Source: Pogona vitticeps (taxonomy: Eukaryota > Chordata > Lepidosauria > Squamata > Agamidae). From it: a DNA stretch of 64,000 nucleotides. The position numbers and the translations under genes were made by a program. The notes beneath the pieces are model-generated. The model was not told where the DNA came from. It made no database searches and was given only the letters and a program-made list of their open reading frames with translations. Positions within the stretch are counted from its first letter, which is position 1. Each line of letters begins with the position of its first letter. Shown here piece after piece: positions 35,099-46,944 of the stretch. The stretch is from contig NC_135783.1 in assembly GCF_051106095.1 (NCBI RefSeq), forward strand, positions 189,028,947 to 189,092,946, written 5' to 3'.

Positions 35099-35264
35099 TG
35101 CCTGCGCCAAAGAGCCCTTTGCGGCGAACCGACGCTATCTTAAATAGCGTCGGTTCGCGTCATCTAGCCACGTGGGCCCCGTTGTCTACGCTTCCGGCCC
35201 CGGGCAAGCAAACTCGCCGCGGCTTCCGAGGGCGTTGTCTCGCCCCTTCAGCGCGCGAACCCTT
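35099..35264 (-). repeat. Ngaro split direct repeat A1 (outer 5' end)
   Basis: 166 bp, identical by eye to A2. Its outer end (minus strand aagggttcgcgcgctgaagg) is the element's 5' end. It is CpG-dense, contains an E-box cacgtg at 35169-35174 and a perfect inverted repeat at 35124-35138 / 35144-35158. Confidence 0.92.
35124..35158 (-). promoter_or_regulatory. 15-bp-arm hairpin with TATA-like core in repeat A1
   Basis: The arms gcgaaccgacgctat and atagcgtcggttcgc are exact complements around a five-base loop. The minus strand across the loop reads TATTTAAG, a TATA-like sequence about 105 bases inside the element's 5' end. This could be the core promoter or a structural site for recombinase or RT; the same structure is in A2. 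The role is inference; the structure is directly visible. Confidence 0.55.
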
Positions 35265-36920
35265 CTCAAAAGTAATGTGTTATAGAATATATTGCCATAA
35301 ATTTCGTGACTCTCTATACATGTGTACCACACAATTTTTTCATTGTGTTGCTTTTTACTTTTTAATTACTGATTAATTCCCTTTCTTCATTTGGAGTGGG
35401 GGTGCTGGGGGACATAATTCATCTTAAAAGGCAAAAGTCTGCATATCTGAGAAATTTGCATAATCTGGTTTAAAAGAATACAAAAAAATTGAATATCGAT
35501 ATCATTGGGCCAGCTGGAATTGATTTTAACTTTGCAGCATTCACAACTCTGCTCTAGTCTGCAAGCTGCAAAGTTTACAATTTTGTGTGCTTTTTTTAAA
35601 AAAAAAGTCCATAAAATAAGCTATTTTTAATATCAGTTATCAAATTCCAACTTTTTTTCTCTGAGAAAGACCATCCAGCATGCTATAAATTTGCCTTTTG
35701 ATTAGTCAGGCATTGGCACATCTAGCTCTATATTGACTTTTCTCAATATTAACAGCTCTTCAAGTTTTCTTGAAAAAATCTTTCCCAGCACAGTTCATTG
35801 AGACCAGTTTTAACTGGAAAGGGGGGGGGCTGAATCCTGCACCGTCTGCTTACTAAGTACATGCTCCGTCCCATAAGCTGTCCTCCACCTCTGAGCTACA
35901 AACGTCTTGTTAGTCAGGGTCAACTAAAGGTACACAAAAGCCTTCTGAGAAACCATACTTATTTGAATATTATTGGTTTCAACCCCAATCAAGGTAGAAT
36001 TTTAAAAGTGTCACCAGAATCCTATTGGTGTTCATGAAATGTCATGTTGTGTCTTAGTTCCATGTGTGATTATGCACTTTATTGCAAAATTAAGATATGC
36101 CCCAGTAGGTAGTGACAGCAGGTATCTTAAACCTTACACAAACACCAATAGGAATCTGGACCACCAACTAACATCTGTGGTATTGCTTAATTGTGTGGGA
36201 ATTCACTTGTATTAGTTGAGTTACGTTAGAATGGAATGATACCAAAACAGTGATTAAATAATTCAAATATTGTATTATGATTGCGAGAACAATTGCTAAG
36301 ATAAGTAGTTAGGAGAATGCTCTAAGGGATGTGAAAAATTCTCAGTCTTGTATGATTTTTCCAATTCCTAACTCCATCCTTTATCATATTTTGAGGCTTT
36401 GCTTTTCATTCTAATATGGAAATTTTCTCTATGTAGCATGATTGCATGCCTCGTACTTTATAACATTTATTTATGCACTTCACTAATAAATGCATTCTCT
36501 ATAAATTTTCTCAGGTGTTTATAGTTGTAAAATGTATGTATGGGTTTGTACATTAGAGCTGCAGTGACATGCTTGGGTTATTGTGCAACAGAGCAAATTG
36601 ATATTCTAGAAAGGATTTGTAAAAATGAAGACAGACTGAACAAAAAATTATAAGTTTGAAACTGGATTTTGTCTCCTCCCTTTTGCTGAAACAAGTGACC
36701 CTGAACATCCCCAGATTTAAAATAGCTCATACAAATTGAAACAATCTATCTTACTTATCTTGGAAGAAAACAGTTGGCCAGCCTACTTTTCTTTAATTGG
36801 AAAAAATCTAGGCTGCAGGGGTTGAAATATGGATTCTCAGAAAGGCTTTTCAAAAGTTAAAATACAACCACTTTGATATAAGACTGAGCATACCAGCAAG
36901 AGCATCACAAAGTTGATCGA
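35265..36920. other. AT-rich non-coding sequence
   Basis: Normal AT-rich composition resumes at once outside the Ngaro element. No gene or named repeat recognised. Confidence 0.4.
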
Positions 36921-37316
36921 ATGTTTCAGCTTTATAGTGGAAGCTGCAGGGCTATAAAAGTACACAGAAACAGAATCTATGAACTACCATTCACACTTGT
37001 TGAAAAACTACCCTTACAATTGCTTTGTGTTCGGTTGAGAAGTGATCAACTGCTGAAAAACCAGAGAGTTTTAAAAAAAAGAATTGATGAAATACATGCA
37101 TCACAAACCTATTGGCTAGCTACACCTGCTAAGGCCAAATGGCGTGAACTGCGGCAGCAGATTGCTGTTGGCCAACAAGCTGCTGCTTGTATCCTTGGCT
37201 GTATTCCAGTTGTGTGTGATAAGAAGAAAAGTGAGACCCTGTCACTTAGTGGCAATCAATCAGCTGCTGCAATTTACATCATTGCACATATGCCAGTGTG
37301 TGCAACAGATCAATAG
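36921..37316 (+). other. 131-codon open frame of unknown nature
   Basis: An ATG-started frame with mixed amino-acid composition (for example AKWRELRQQIAVGQQAAACI in the middle). I recognise no family. Its first part shares about 60 bases (attcacacttgttgaaaaac, acaattgctttgtgt) with 46945-47010, so at least part is an interspersed repeat. No promoter, splice or polyadenylation context. More likely repeat-derived than a host gene. Confidence 0.3.
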
Positions 37317-37377
37317 GATTGTAACCATTATGAACATAAGAAAGGTGCAGATTTTAAAGGTAAGATCTTAAAACAGC

Positions 37378-37567
37378 CTTGCAGTTAAACTGCAGTACTG
37401 CAGCCACGACTCTGCTCATGAGCTGAGTTCAGTCTCCATAGGCTCAAGGTTGACTCAGCCTTCTGTCTTGCGAGATCAGTAAATTGAGTACCCAGCTCAC
37501 TGGAGGTGAGGTAATGGACAGGCTGCATAATTAATTTGCAAACTTCTGAAAGAGTGCTGTAAGCATG
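37378..37567 (+). mobile_element. old tRNA-derived SINE with L2-type core, fragment
   Basis: It matches the body of the SINE at 22012-22277 in opposite orientation: gttaaactgcagtactgcag, ctcaaggttgactcagcctt, attgagtacccagctcactg and ggctgcataattaatttgca are all present. The A box at the left and the tail at the right are eroded, indicating an older copy. Confidence 0.7.
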
Positions 37568-39298
37568 CTTTTCCAATGAGTCTTAGGTAGTAAAATATGG
37601 CTAATCGGAGAGATAACTCTGAAACTGCCAATACAGTTTTCCACCTCTAATCCTCCAAAAGATGCACATGGGAACATAGTTCCTAACAGGACTTGTGGTT
37701 ATGGACTGAAAGGATATTCAAACCTGAAAAGAATCAAATAAAACAGTATTTTTCATTCTTAATATATTTGGAGGAGTGGATTTGATTTTTTTTTAAAAAA
37801 ATCAATGCAGACATGCAACAATCTTTTATGAGAAAAAGATATGCAAAGACACTTCTTACAATGGGCTCATGTCTTAAAAGTCAATGTATTACATTTTATT
37901 TTTCAATAATGGGAGCTGTAACTGTGCTTCACAATGAATAAGTGTATTAATTATGAGACAAATCAAGCCAGATAATGTTTCCTGCTTAGTTTCTTTTGAA
38001 TTTCAATGAATAAGATTTTACTTTAAAATTAAGGATCTTTTTTATATACCCAGCAATGAATAAATGAACTAATTAGAGGTAATAAATATATTTTTTATTG
38101 AAATTTGAATGACTACACTTGTCGTTGGTCTGCAAAAGTGTGTTGCATGCCTTTGAGTTATGTGCTGCTATATATATTAATTATACATTTGTCTTATTAC
38201 TGAAGTATATATCCAAGTTCTGCAAATATTCATTGGATTCAATATTGCCCTGAGCTACGTAGATAAAACTCTCCTTGATTTAAATAGTTGTATGTGTCTA
38301 TCTGTCAGCAGAATTGGCCCATTTGGTAATGCTTAAAATATCTTTTAATTTTTACAAGAGGATATATAAGGCCTTACAAGCTGAGAATAAATTTATTTAA
38401 ATCTAATGGGGGTGGAGAAGCAGTAGAGAGAAAGACAGAGTATTGAACTGGCATGGTGGGAGTCTGCCAGAAAACCATTGGTTGTCTAAAATGTTCCTCA
38501 GCCAGATTTGTCCTTGAAACACAACTTCACAGAGATTGCTTATGTTCTTATGCTCTATTTCATCTCAATTTCCCAGTAGCCCCCTGAAAAATCAAGGCTG
38601 GAGTCGTTGCTGGTAACAGCACCTGGTTGTTTCTCCTTAGTAGTACCTCATGGTGAAGCTGATGATTACTATAACTGTGGAGAAATGGCATTTGTTGTTG
38701 TTTTTTCTTTCTATCGCACCTGTCATCATCACTGCAACTTTCCTGGCTGCCCACACTTCCCAATCTTAAAAAGCCCCATGGAAATAGTTACTAGCAGGGT
38801 GGGAAATTGTACGCAGTGGAGCATCTGGCTGTCCAAGACATAACTGAAATATGAAGAACTCTGACAATTGCTGAGTATTTGGTTATCTTGGCAAGGGAGG
38901 GTTCGCCAAACCATCAAAACATCTCACCTCCAGCATATGAGTGAGATGCCAAATACAGCCTTTGTCCATTTTGCGTTCCAATGATTTAGTTGAGTTCCTT
39001 GGAGAAAAGAGTGCACAAAACATGCATGTGAAGGAAAATTCACCTCACAAATAGAACACAAATAGTGAAAGGAATGCTTTTTTTAAATAAAAAAAATCCT
39101 TCCCAGGGAAAAGGACTTGCAATGAAGCACATATTAGTCAAACATGTATACAAAAACACATATTAGGAGGAAAATGAGCAAATACCTATGTGAATTTCTA
39201 TGACAACAAACAAAACAGGAAGAATGAGACAATGGGAAGGAAGAGAGACTCAAAAGTTGACAGATTGCCCATCCACCCAAGATGTACACATTGCCTGG
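37568..39298. other. AT-rich non-coding sequence
   Basis: No gene or classifiable repeat recognised. Confidence 0.4.
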
Positions 39299-39355
<57 letters not shown>

Positions 39356-39375
39356 TTTATATGCCGCCCACACTA
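39299..39375 (-). repeat. (ATTT)n with short LINE/SINE tail
   Basis: About 13 ATTT units followed by ttaatttatatgccgcccac, the minus-strand form of the ggcggcatataaatt(aaat)n tail used by L2-like elements. The body is absent. Confidence 0.65.
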
Positions 39376-40169
39376 CCCAAAGCCCAGTCATGTAGAAGGG
39401 AATGTGCTTGCCTGCAAGAATGCAATGGGAGGGAAGGTCCATTGGATGAGACCATAGCTCATCAACTGACTTGCAGGTCGTTTCGATCCCTGACACCTCT
39501 AGTTAAACAAATCAGAGAGTAGGTGATGTGAAGAATGACGTAGAGGGACAAAGCCATCTGTCCTGATAGATGAAACGGAACTCTTACAAATATTCTGTTC
39601 CATTAGAAATGAAAACTTTACTCATTGCAGCGAGATAAAAACATTAAGGAATTAAACCACAAGGCCCGGTATCATGTTTTTAATTTAGTCCTCTGCTTCT
39701 AGCCCATAAGGCAAGAAGACACTGGAACAGATATTAACCTCTTTGCTGATAAACATCTTTCTTTTCCAGTTTTCTAGTGTGTTATTTCTGGCTAAAGCCA
39801 TACACTTCCCTTTTAAAGATGAGGCTGGCAGCAATTTTGCAGCACGGTCGGTCATGGCTACACAAAGCACACTACAGATGGAGGAAGTGTCTTTTGCAAT
39901 AATGTTTCTAATATTCCTTTAGCGAGAAGGGTGAGCTGATGATTTCATCTCAGTGTTCCTTAGGCTGAAATAGCAGGCACATCTATTTCAGGCAAGTGTT
40001 ATTGATTTTCATAGGATTTATTTATGAGTTTGGAAGAGAGCCATGCATGCCAGGACTATGGGGAAATTCTGGGAGGTATATACTGAGTTTGCGATGGATG
40101 TTGCAAAAACTGCGCTTGTTGGGTCCATTTGGGAATGTCAGAACTCCATGAAACAAAGACATACCAGTG
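39376..40169. other. non-coding stretch, no recognised feature
   Basis: AT-rich. No gene or repeat ends identified, although cccagtcatgtagaagggga-like words occur both at 39386 and 40421. Confidence 0.35.
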
Positions 40170-40285
40170 AAAGACTCAAAACAGCTCCTGTTTGTATATG
40201 TGTGAGTCCATTCACCTTTATATGTGTGAGTGTATATAGGTGAGTGTACTCACACATATACAATCAGGAGCTGTTTTGAATCTTT
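40170..40285. repeat. inverted repeat with 38-bp arms
   Basis: Arms 40170-40207 and 40248-40285 are complementary at 36 of 38 positions (core aaaacagctcctg pairs with caggagctgtttt), around a 40-base loop that itself contains tatgtgtgagtgtat. Likely a fold-back MITE or duplication; no target duplication identified. Confidence 0.85.
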
Positions 40286-41604
40286 TTATGTCTGTGGGTT
40301 TAGGTGTGTGTGTGCACACACCTGTTTTCAGGGGGAGTGTGTGCATATGAACAGAGACTCTGGATAGTGATAATAGACACTGCTACCAGTTCTGTCCAGT
40401 CATGAAGAAAAATGAGAAGCCCAGTCATGTAGAAGGGGATGTGCTTGTCATTTTGAACATGGAGATGTTTCTGTCTGCAGAATGGAGGTTGCAGTAGATG
40501 GGTCACCTATCTGTGTAAACCAGCAACTTGATTCTGTGGGTTAGGGCTCATGTGGAGAAGCTACCCAGGTACAAGCAACCTCCCCTACTTCAAAAGTCAT
40601 CTTCTCATGTTCTGTGCAACAGCACAGTGCAACATTGAGGAGGTCCATTTTCTTCAAAGAAAGTTGGTTCCACAGCCTTCTTTCATTTATGAACAGAGCT
40701 ACTGCAAGCCATCTCAGAAGCTTTACCGTAAATCAATCTCAAGACAATTTTCATTGTCCAGGAGCTATTTAGCCCAGGAACCTTCTGGAACTGCCGAAAG
40801 CCACAGAAATACTTGAGGCAGAGTTATGTGATTTTTTTTTAAAATTCTTCCAAACCCTTGTTTCGACAGAGCATGTGCTTTCAGTCGAACACATGCTCTG
40901 TTTTAAAACAGATGTACGCTCCAAGGAAGTTTCCAGGAGCCCATTCTACCTAAAAACAAGATGCATGCTTCCCATCAATCAAAATAAAAAAAGAGAGGTT
41001 GTAGGTTTGGCCCGAAAAACCTACAACAAGCATCAGATTCCAGCCATGAAAGCCTTCGAGAATACAGAGGGAGGTTTGTTGTCCTGCTGCCATGATTCTG
41101 ATTTTCAAGGGTGTGTCAAAAAAAAATGGTGGCCACGAAGGGGCAGCAGGGACACAAAAGCAAGTAGGATTACAGACAGCCTATAGGCCACAGAATCCCT
41201 CACCTTCTCTATTAATGAATCTGATTTGCATGTTGAGAGAGGTTTTGGTCTATGCTCAACTGTGCAAAATGCAATCAAGTGGTGCAAACTGGATTCAATT
41301 AGTGTGCAGGTTACTTGTTGCTGTTTCCCTTTTACTCACAGAAAGAAAGCCTGGGATTTTTTCGTTTCTGTTTTTGTTGAATTGGCCATTGTTACCTCTC
41401 TTGGTGGTATTTGTGGGTGGGGAAGAAGCCTTTCCAACAACTACAGTTTTATATCAATAGAGACATCAGCAGTACCCTGCTAGTTGGGGAAAAGAGGACA
41501 TTGTGGCTGAAATTCTCTTACCGGCTATACAAACAGCATAACATTGAGGACAAATTGCCCAAAGTTAAGAAATTAATGTAGTCATTATCAGGTGCATGCT
41601 GAGT
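40286..41604. other. non-coding stretch with small repeat fragments
   Basis: Contains a short hairpin (40866-40877 acagagcatgtg with 40890-40901) and, at 40995-41065, a fragment of the palindromic family seen at 27437 and 50738 (cccgaaaaacctacaacaag, gaaagccttcgagaatacag). No gene recognised. Confidence 0.5.
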
Positions 41605-41607
41605 CAT

Positions 41608-41646
<39 letters not shown>

Positions 41647-41695
41647 TACTCGGCCCATCTGGCCTAAAAGGCCACTATAATCCAGTATGTAACTG
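41605..41695 (-). repeat. (ATTT)n with LINE/SINE tail fragment
   Basis: About ten ATTT units followed by tactcggcccatctggccta and aggccactataatcca, again the minus-strand tail of an L2-like LINE or its SINE. Confidence 0.6.
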
Positions 41696-43150
41696 ATAAG
41701 ATCTACAGTGATTTCTTAACTTGGGGCAATTTGCCTCCAAAGATCATACCATTTATGGTATGCCAGTGTAGGTAGGTGAGAGGATTGGGACCTATAGACA
41801 GTAAGTGCCTTGTATTGCCCTACAGCCTGTTTGCATATGTGGCTGGTCAAGACAGATGCTCGGTGACAAAGAACATGGCTTCTTCATTGAACGTCCATAC
41901 CCGAATTCTGCATATTTTTGCATGAGAAATGACAAAGGTGCAGTGAATATGCTTGAATGCCTCAAACACGCCACATTTGCTGAAATGTGTATCTAAAAGA
42001 AGGACAGGAAGCTAATACTCCAGGTTTATTCCCTCCTATTATTCCACGCAGGAATATCACAATAAAATTTTAACTTATGACATGTTTATGAAGTATTTGA
42101 CAATTTCACTGGGAGTGATTGAAAATCTTGTAAAATCTTTCTATTCGTTTCACTCAGTTCTGAAAGGCTTGCAACGGCTTAAAAATGCTTTTCAAAAAAC
42201 AACATTTTTTTCCAAGTTGGATTCCTTTGCTAAGTGAGCTAATAAAAGATTATGTTTCTAGAAGAAAACCAAAAAACTAAAGTCAATAGAAAGGAAAGTC
42301 ATATGTGACTAGTGGAACTAGGGGCAAAAGTGAGTATTTACGCACACATACACATAGGCGGACAGTGAAGGCATTCACTCAGATGCTGCTTTACCCCACA
42401 CATCATTCACTAAATCCCTAATTTTGCTAAGGAGCAAAATAATAGGAATAAAAATTAAAAAAATACACTTTGCCTCTAGACATGTCAGCCGCAACATTAC
42501 TTTATACCTGGCTTCAAAGCTGGGCAGTTGACTTAGGGTATGGTTACACTGTTGATTTGTATTGATTTCAGCTCCAATGTACTTTAAACTGATTTTCAGT
42601 CATGTGGTTTTGTATTGCTGTGCAGGCTCACTTTGATAATTGTTACTCTGATATAAAGTAGGAACTTAAAACAGCTTCTGAGAAATACACCTGAGATTTT
42701 AAATCATTTCATTAACCAGCATGTTTGCAGACTGTGTGGTTTCTGTTGTCGCTGATCCCAGTGCATTGCCCATGATCACGACCTTCTCTTTCTCATTTGT
42801 TTTCAGTGTTGTGCAAGATTTCTTCACTTTTTAGGCATTCTTCGAAATGCACTTCTTCCTTTCTTTTTTTTTTAAAAAAATTAAGTGTCATAGCAACACA
42901 GTGACGTTACTTTGTAAATCTGCAACCACTCACGAAGGCTGTGTTTAATATGACAGGGGCATCCACATTGCCCAAGGGGATTCATAAAGAATCAGTTTCA
43001 CAAGTATGTTAAATTAAAAAGCCCCTCCAGGCCCTTCTTCAAAAAGAACTTGCTTTGAGGCCAAAACAGAGTGGACTTCACCGTGTGTCATGTGACTGGG
43101 ATTTTTCAAATCCATTTGAATTATGCAAAACCTGACTCAAAAATAGTTCT
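41696..43150. other. AT-rich non-coding sequence
   Basis: No gene called. A possible exon-like patch at 41818-41996 is discussed among the findings. T and A runs lie near 42867-42882. Confidence 0.35.
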
Positions 43151-43199
43151 TATTGTCAGTGTAACAACCACACCCTCACTCACTCACATTTATCTTCTC

Positions 43200-44275
43200 A
43201 TTTTCATCCTTCCTAACTGACCCTCAGTCTCTTCCAGAGGGAGAGGAACACACTCAAGCAGAATGTGCTGAAGCTAGGAGTTCAGCAGGGTGGAAACATA
43301 GGTGGGACCCTAGCCCTCCATCTCCAATGAAGAAAATAGACCAGAGCTGTCTGGCTGTAGCTGGCCTCAGCTTGAACTGGAATAGTACCCCGTTTTGCTG
43401 AATAGACCAGTGTGAAGGAGTGCAGTTTGAGAGTGTGCCGTCCCCTGCTGAAGAAGAGACTGTAGAGGGAGGAGGAGTAGAGAGTGAGGGAGAATATCGA
43501 CGAGAGACAGGAAGCGCGGGAACGGGGAATAAGAAGAGACAAGGCGGGAGATTTGAAGTAAGTTTGGTGGAGGAGGGAGAGAATGCGAGAGGTGGAGAGC
43601 AAGAGCTGTCCGTTTGGCAAGAGAATATAAATACCGGTGGAGAGCGCCGGTTCGAGGTGGAAATAGAATTATGGAAGAGGAAGAGAGAGTTAGAGAAATT
43701 AAGGGAATATGAGAGAGTCAAAACACAGGAGTTGCTTAGCGATTTCCCACACCTGAAGGTGGGAGGATTACTTCCAGACCCTTTCCCCGAGAGAGAAGGA
43801 GGAAGTGAATATCGAACCGTTAGAGTGGTCAGTAGTAGTGTTCCCCAAGAATCAAGGGAGAGGACGGCGTGTGATAAGACCCGATTCGAGACACAACACA
43901 CCTCCAATTGAAGGTGACTGGGCGCACCATCCATGTTGCAGCGCAATCTACGCATTGCAAAGTGTCCCTCTGGAGAAACCGACAGACGTGAAGAAGTTTG
44001 GCCCTGCTTTCCTTTTCGTTCCGCGGGTGAGAGAACCGACCCAGCTATGGACAGTTTTGGCCTGTTGCCCGAATTGAGTTTCCTAGACCCGTTTTCTACT
44101 GGTGTTGATCCTTTGAATGTTAATAAACCTGAAGTTGTTAAAGTTAAAAAGACGACTCCTGTACTTCTTCCCGCCCTAGAAGAGGAACCGCCTCCCCTAG
44201 AGACCAAACCGATTCACAACCAGCCTCCATCAGACCCATTTCATTTACTCTTAAAATGGTGTCATTGACATTCTC
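43200..44275 (+). other. purine-rich, coding-like island of unknown origin
   Basis: About 1.1 kb with higher GC and CpG than its surroundings. The plus strand has a 163-codon frame (43420-43911) rich in Glu, Arg and Gly, with a helix-like stretch ELWKRKRELEKLREYERVKT, and further coding-like sequence in another frame beyond it (for example KTTPVLLPALEEEPPPLETK). The minus strand of the same DNA carries a 317-codon open frame (43254-44207) that is Ser/Leu/Pro-rich and looks like the shadow of the plus-strand composition. Acidic, coiled-coil-like sequence is reminiscent of gag or ORF1 proteins of retroelements, but no finger, protease or RT motif lets me assign it. It appears decayed. No host gene is suggested. 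Confidence 0.35.
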
Positions 44276-46944
44276 GTGCCATTTTTCCACATTTACTAGC
44301 ACTATACCTATCCAGGAAAGCCTGTGGGCCTTTCTATATAACTTGAATATTTGCCATGGCAACCGGCGGTAGACAGGTCACAAGCAGATCCCATGTAATG
44401 TCTTTCCTATAGAGACTACCAGAGTTGCCATCGTCTTTTGCATCAAACAGTGAAAGAAGAAAGGCAGGGTCTGTCAAAAAGCCATGTTATGATGCAGATG
44501 CATTATAGAAAACTGGCTTCCTAGTAAATGGTTTGGAAGTTGCCAAGTTACTAGAAGCGGACAGAATTCCCTCAGAAAGCACAATCCATCTGGTCACAGC
44601 TAGAATATGGTAGGCTGAGTTATTTATTACAGAAGGCCGACCAGCAGGTATTCTAAAAAGTATTTCTGGTGCCTGTATTGAAAGCTTGGGTTGGCCTGTT
44701 TTACTGTAAAGTCCTTTCTAATTCAAGTAAAAGATAGCATAATTATCAAGCTAGAGAAAGATGATGAAGCTGTTTCCCACAGTCAGCTCATGCAATGACA
44801 TGTGCATCATACAGAGATCATATAAAAGTGCAACTAAGGTAACACTCCTAAATGAATTGCAATATACTACAACAACTTTACACATGTCACATAATATGGT
44901 AGGAAGAGCATACAAGGTTGCCTTACCTTATGCGGATGTTTCATCCAACTAGACCATTCTCTTGACATTTCTTCCAGGCAAAGGTAGCTTGCATTACCTA
45001 CTATATGATACTTTTTACTGCATGTGCTGGACTGAATGAGCAGAAGGTTCTAGCTCCCACTTAAATGAGTTTAGAAACTTTCATATGCAAAACAGGTTGC
45101 CAGATACTGAGCTACAGTCATGTATCTGTCGAGAACATCAGCGTCCAGGACTAAAAATTAATATTCAAGGTTGGGTGTCAACTTTCTGGCACTTGGCAGC
45201 AAAATGAGATGCTGAACAATATACAACAGAGACTTCAATTGATTTCTCATGTTTTTCATTTTAAAATATTGTGGACATTGATCTGCACTCTTAATAAGGC
45301 AATTAATAATACAGGAAAACAAAAGCTAATTGTTACAAGGAGTATCTGTAAAAAGGAAGAATATATACTATTTAGTACAATTAATTTGCTTCCAACACTG
45401 ACTGCATATTAATGTCAGGATTATTGTGCCATGTTTGAAACTATTCAGATACAGAAAGTATACAATAGTTGTAAAGCAGCGAAATAACTGCAATAATCTA
45501 CAGATTCTCAGAGTATAAAGTCTTGGTCAGGCAATTATACATTTTGATGTGCAAGACACCTCCGAAGATGTCAACATCCTGCCTGTCATTATGACAGATG
45601 GACGGATGGACCGACATATGACATTAGTTCATTATCTTTCTGCCCACCAGGGCTCCCTAGGCACACTTCAACTAATATGTGAAGGAAGAATACAAAACGG
45701 AAAATAGCATTTTCTTGCTTACAAATCAGATGTTTAAAGGGCTGTCCACTCCCTATTATTCTGGGAGTCTACTGAGGTCATTGGGGAAGGCTCCACCTGA
45801 GTCCTTCCACAGTATGAAGTTTGCTTGGTGAGTATGAGAAATATGGTCTTCTTAATTGGAAAATCAAAACCTGGGATTCCCTCATTTGACTGGCTCACCC
45901 ATTCCAGGTAACTTGTTCCAAACCTGTTGGGATTATCTTCTTCCAACAGCCAACAGGACGGATAGTGGCAGAAACATCTTTCCATCTTGGCAGGAGAGAG
46001 GAAGTCTCCTGCCATTTGTTTGTTGCTGTGTTGTTTTTTAAATGTCCATGTGCCAACTGTAGGCCTGAAGAGTTTCACCTGCTCTAGTAGTATATTTCAA
46101 CTTTGCAGTTCTAAATTTACAGACTATCTCCTTTGTGCACCTTAACAGGTGAAGTTCTTACAACAGTTAAACCAATGGCAAAAGTCCTTCCTGCCACACA
46201 GTGAGTGTGTGCCTAAGTGAAGCGAGAGGGAGTTCCATTACCTTGTGAGAGATCTCCCCAGGAACGTTTGTATTGAAGGCTCACTCTCATTTTCTAATTG
46301 ATGATTTTAAGGAAAATCTCTGTGCCATGAAATACGGAATTGTTCTAGATTTAACTTCTGGTAACTTGCGTTTTCCACCCATCAATGCAATTTCATGAGG
46401 GGGAAAATGTCATGTTTAAACATGATGTGGAGTCAGAAGGACTAAGTGTACCGGATGCCTATGTGACCTCCAAAAAAGGTAATATGTTAGAAAGTAAAGT
46501 CATAGTACATCGCACTATAGTAATGGAAGCAAAGACTGTCTTAAAAAAAGCAATTCCATTAAATGCTCCTCAAACACCTGCCTCTACAATTGATCTGCCA
46601 AGACTGCAAGAATAACCACAGTTATGTATTTTTCTCATCTTGCTGTTTATCACTCAGAAGCATCTGTTATCAAAACCACAGAGGCTCCAAGACTCTTGTG
46701 GGGGGAATAAAAAAAGAGAACTTGTTCCAGAAGACAGAAAGAAAAGGTGGTGTTTGTGAGTGAATGTTTCAAGGAACAGCTTCCCAAGGGTCCGTCTGGA
46801 TCATTATTCAATGTATTAAAGGAAGGAAATGGAGGATTTGCGAATGTGGTGTTTTTAAATACCCTACTTATCTACTAGCTAGATTGATAAATGAGGCTGA
46901 ATATACTTCCCCCCTAACCTCTAAGAGTGTCCTCTTGTGCACAC
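44276..46944. other. AT-rich non-coding sequence
   Basis: No gene or named repeat recognised. Short open frames lack conserved motifs. Confidence 0.4.

Larger units (their letters stand above)
27847..35264 (-). mobile_element. Ngaro-type tyrosine-recombinase retrotransposon
   Basis: A 7.4-kb element read on the minus strand: A1 (35264-35099), GC-rich leader with tandem repeats, gag-like gene, RT-RNase H, tyrosine recombinase, SGNH hydrolase, then B1-A2-B2 (29051-27847). Split direct repeats in this order, with a tyrosine recombinase in place of an integrase and no protease seen, are the known hallmarks of Ngaro elements in the DIRS order. The paired A and B copies show no differences by eye over about 590 bp, so insertion is recent. 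Flanks show no target duplication, as expected for recombinase-mediated insertion. The element looks almost whole, with about one apparent break in its coding capacity. Its 3' half lies within a moderately GC-rich island unlike the AT-rich flanks. Confidence 0.9.

Noticed and set aside
27847-35264. Interpretation as an ordinary LTR retrotransposon or retrovirus
   Set aside because: Terminal repeats are split (A1, B1-A2-B2) rather than simple LTRs, no protease, DDE integrase or envelope is seen, and a tyrosine recombinase is present.
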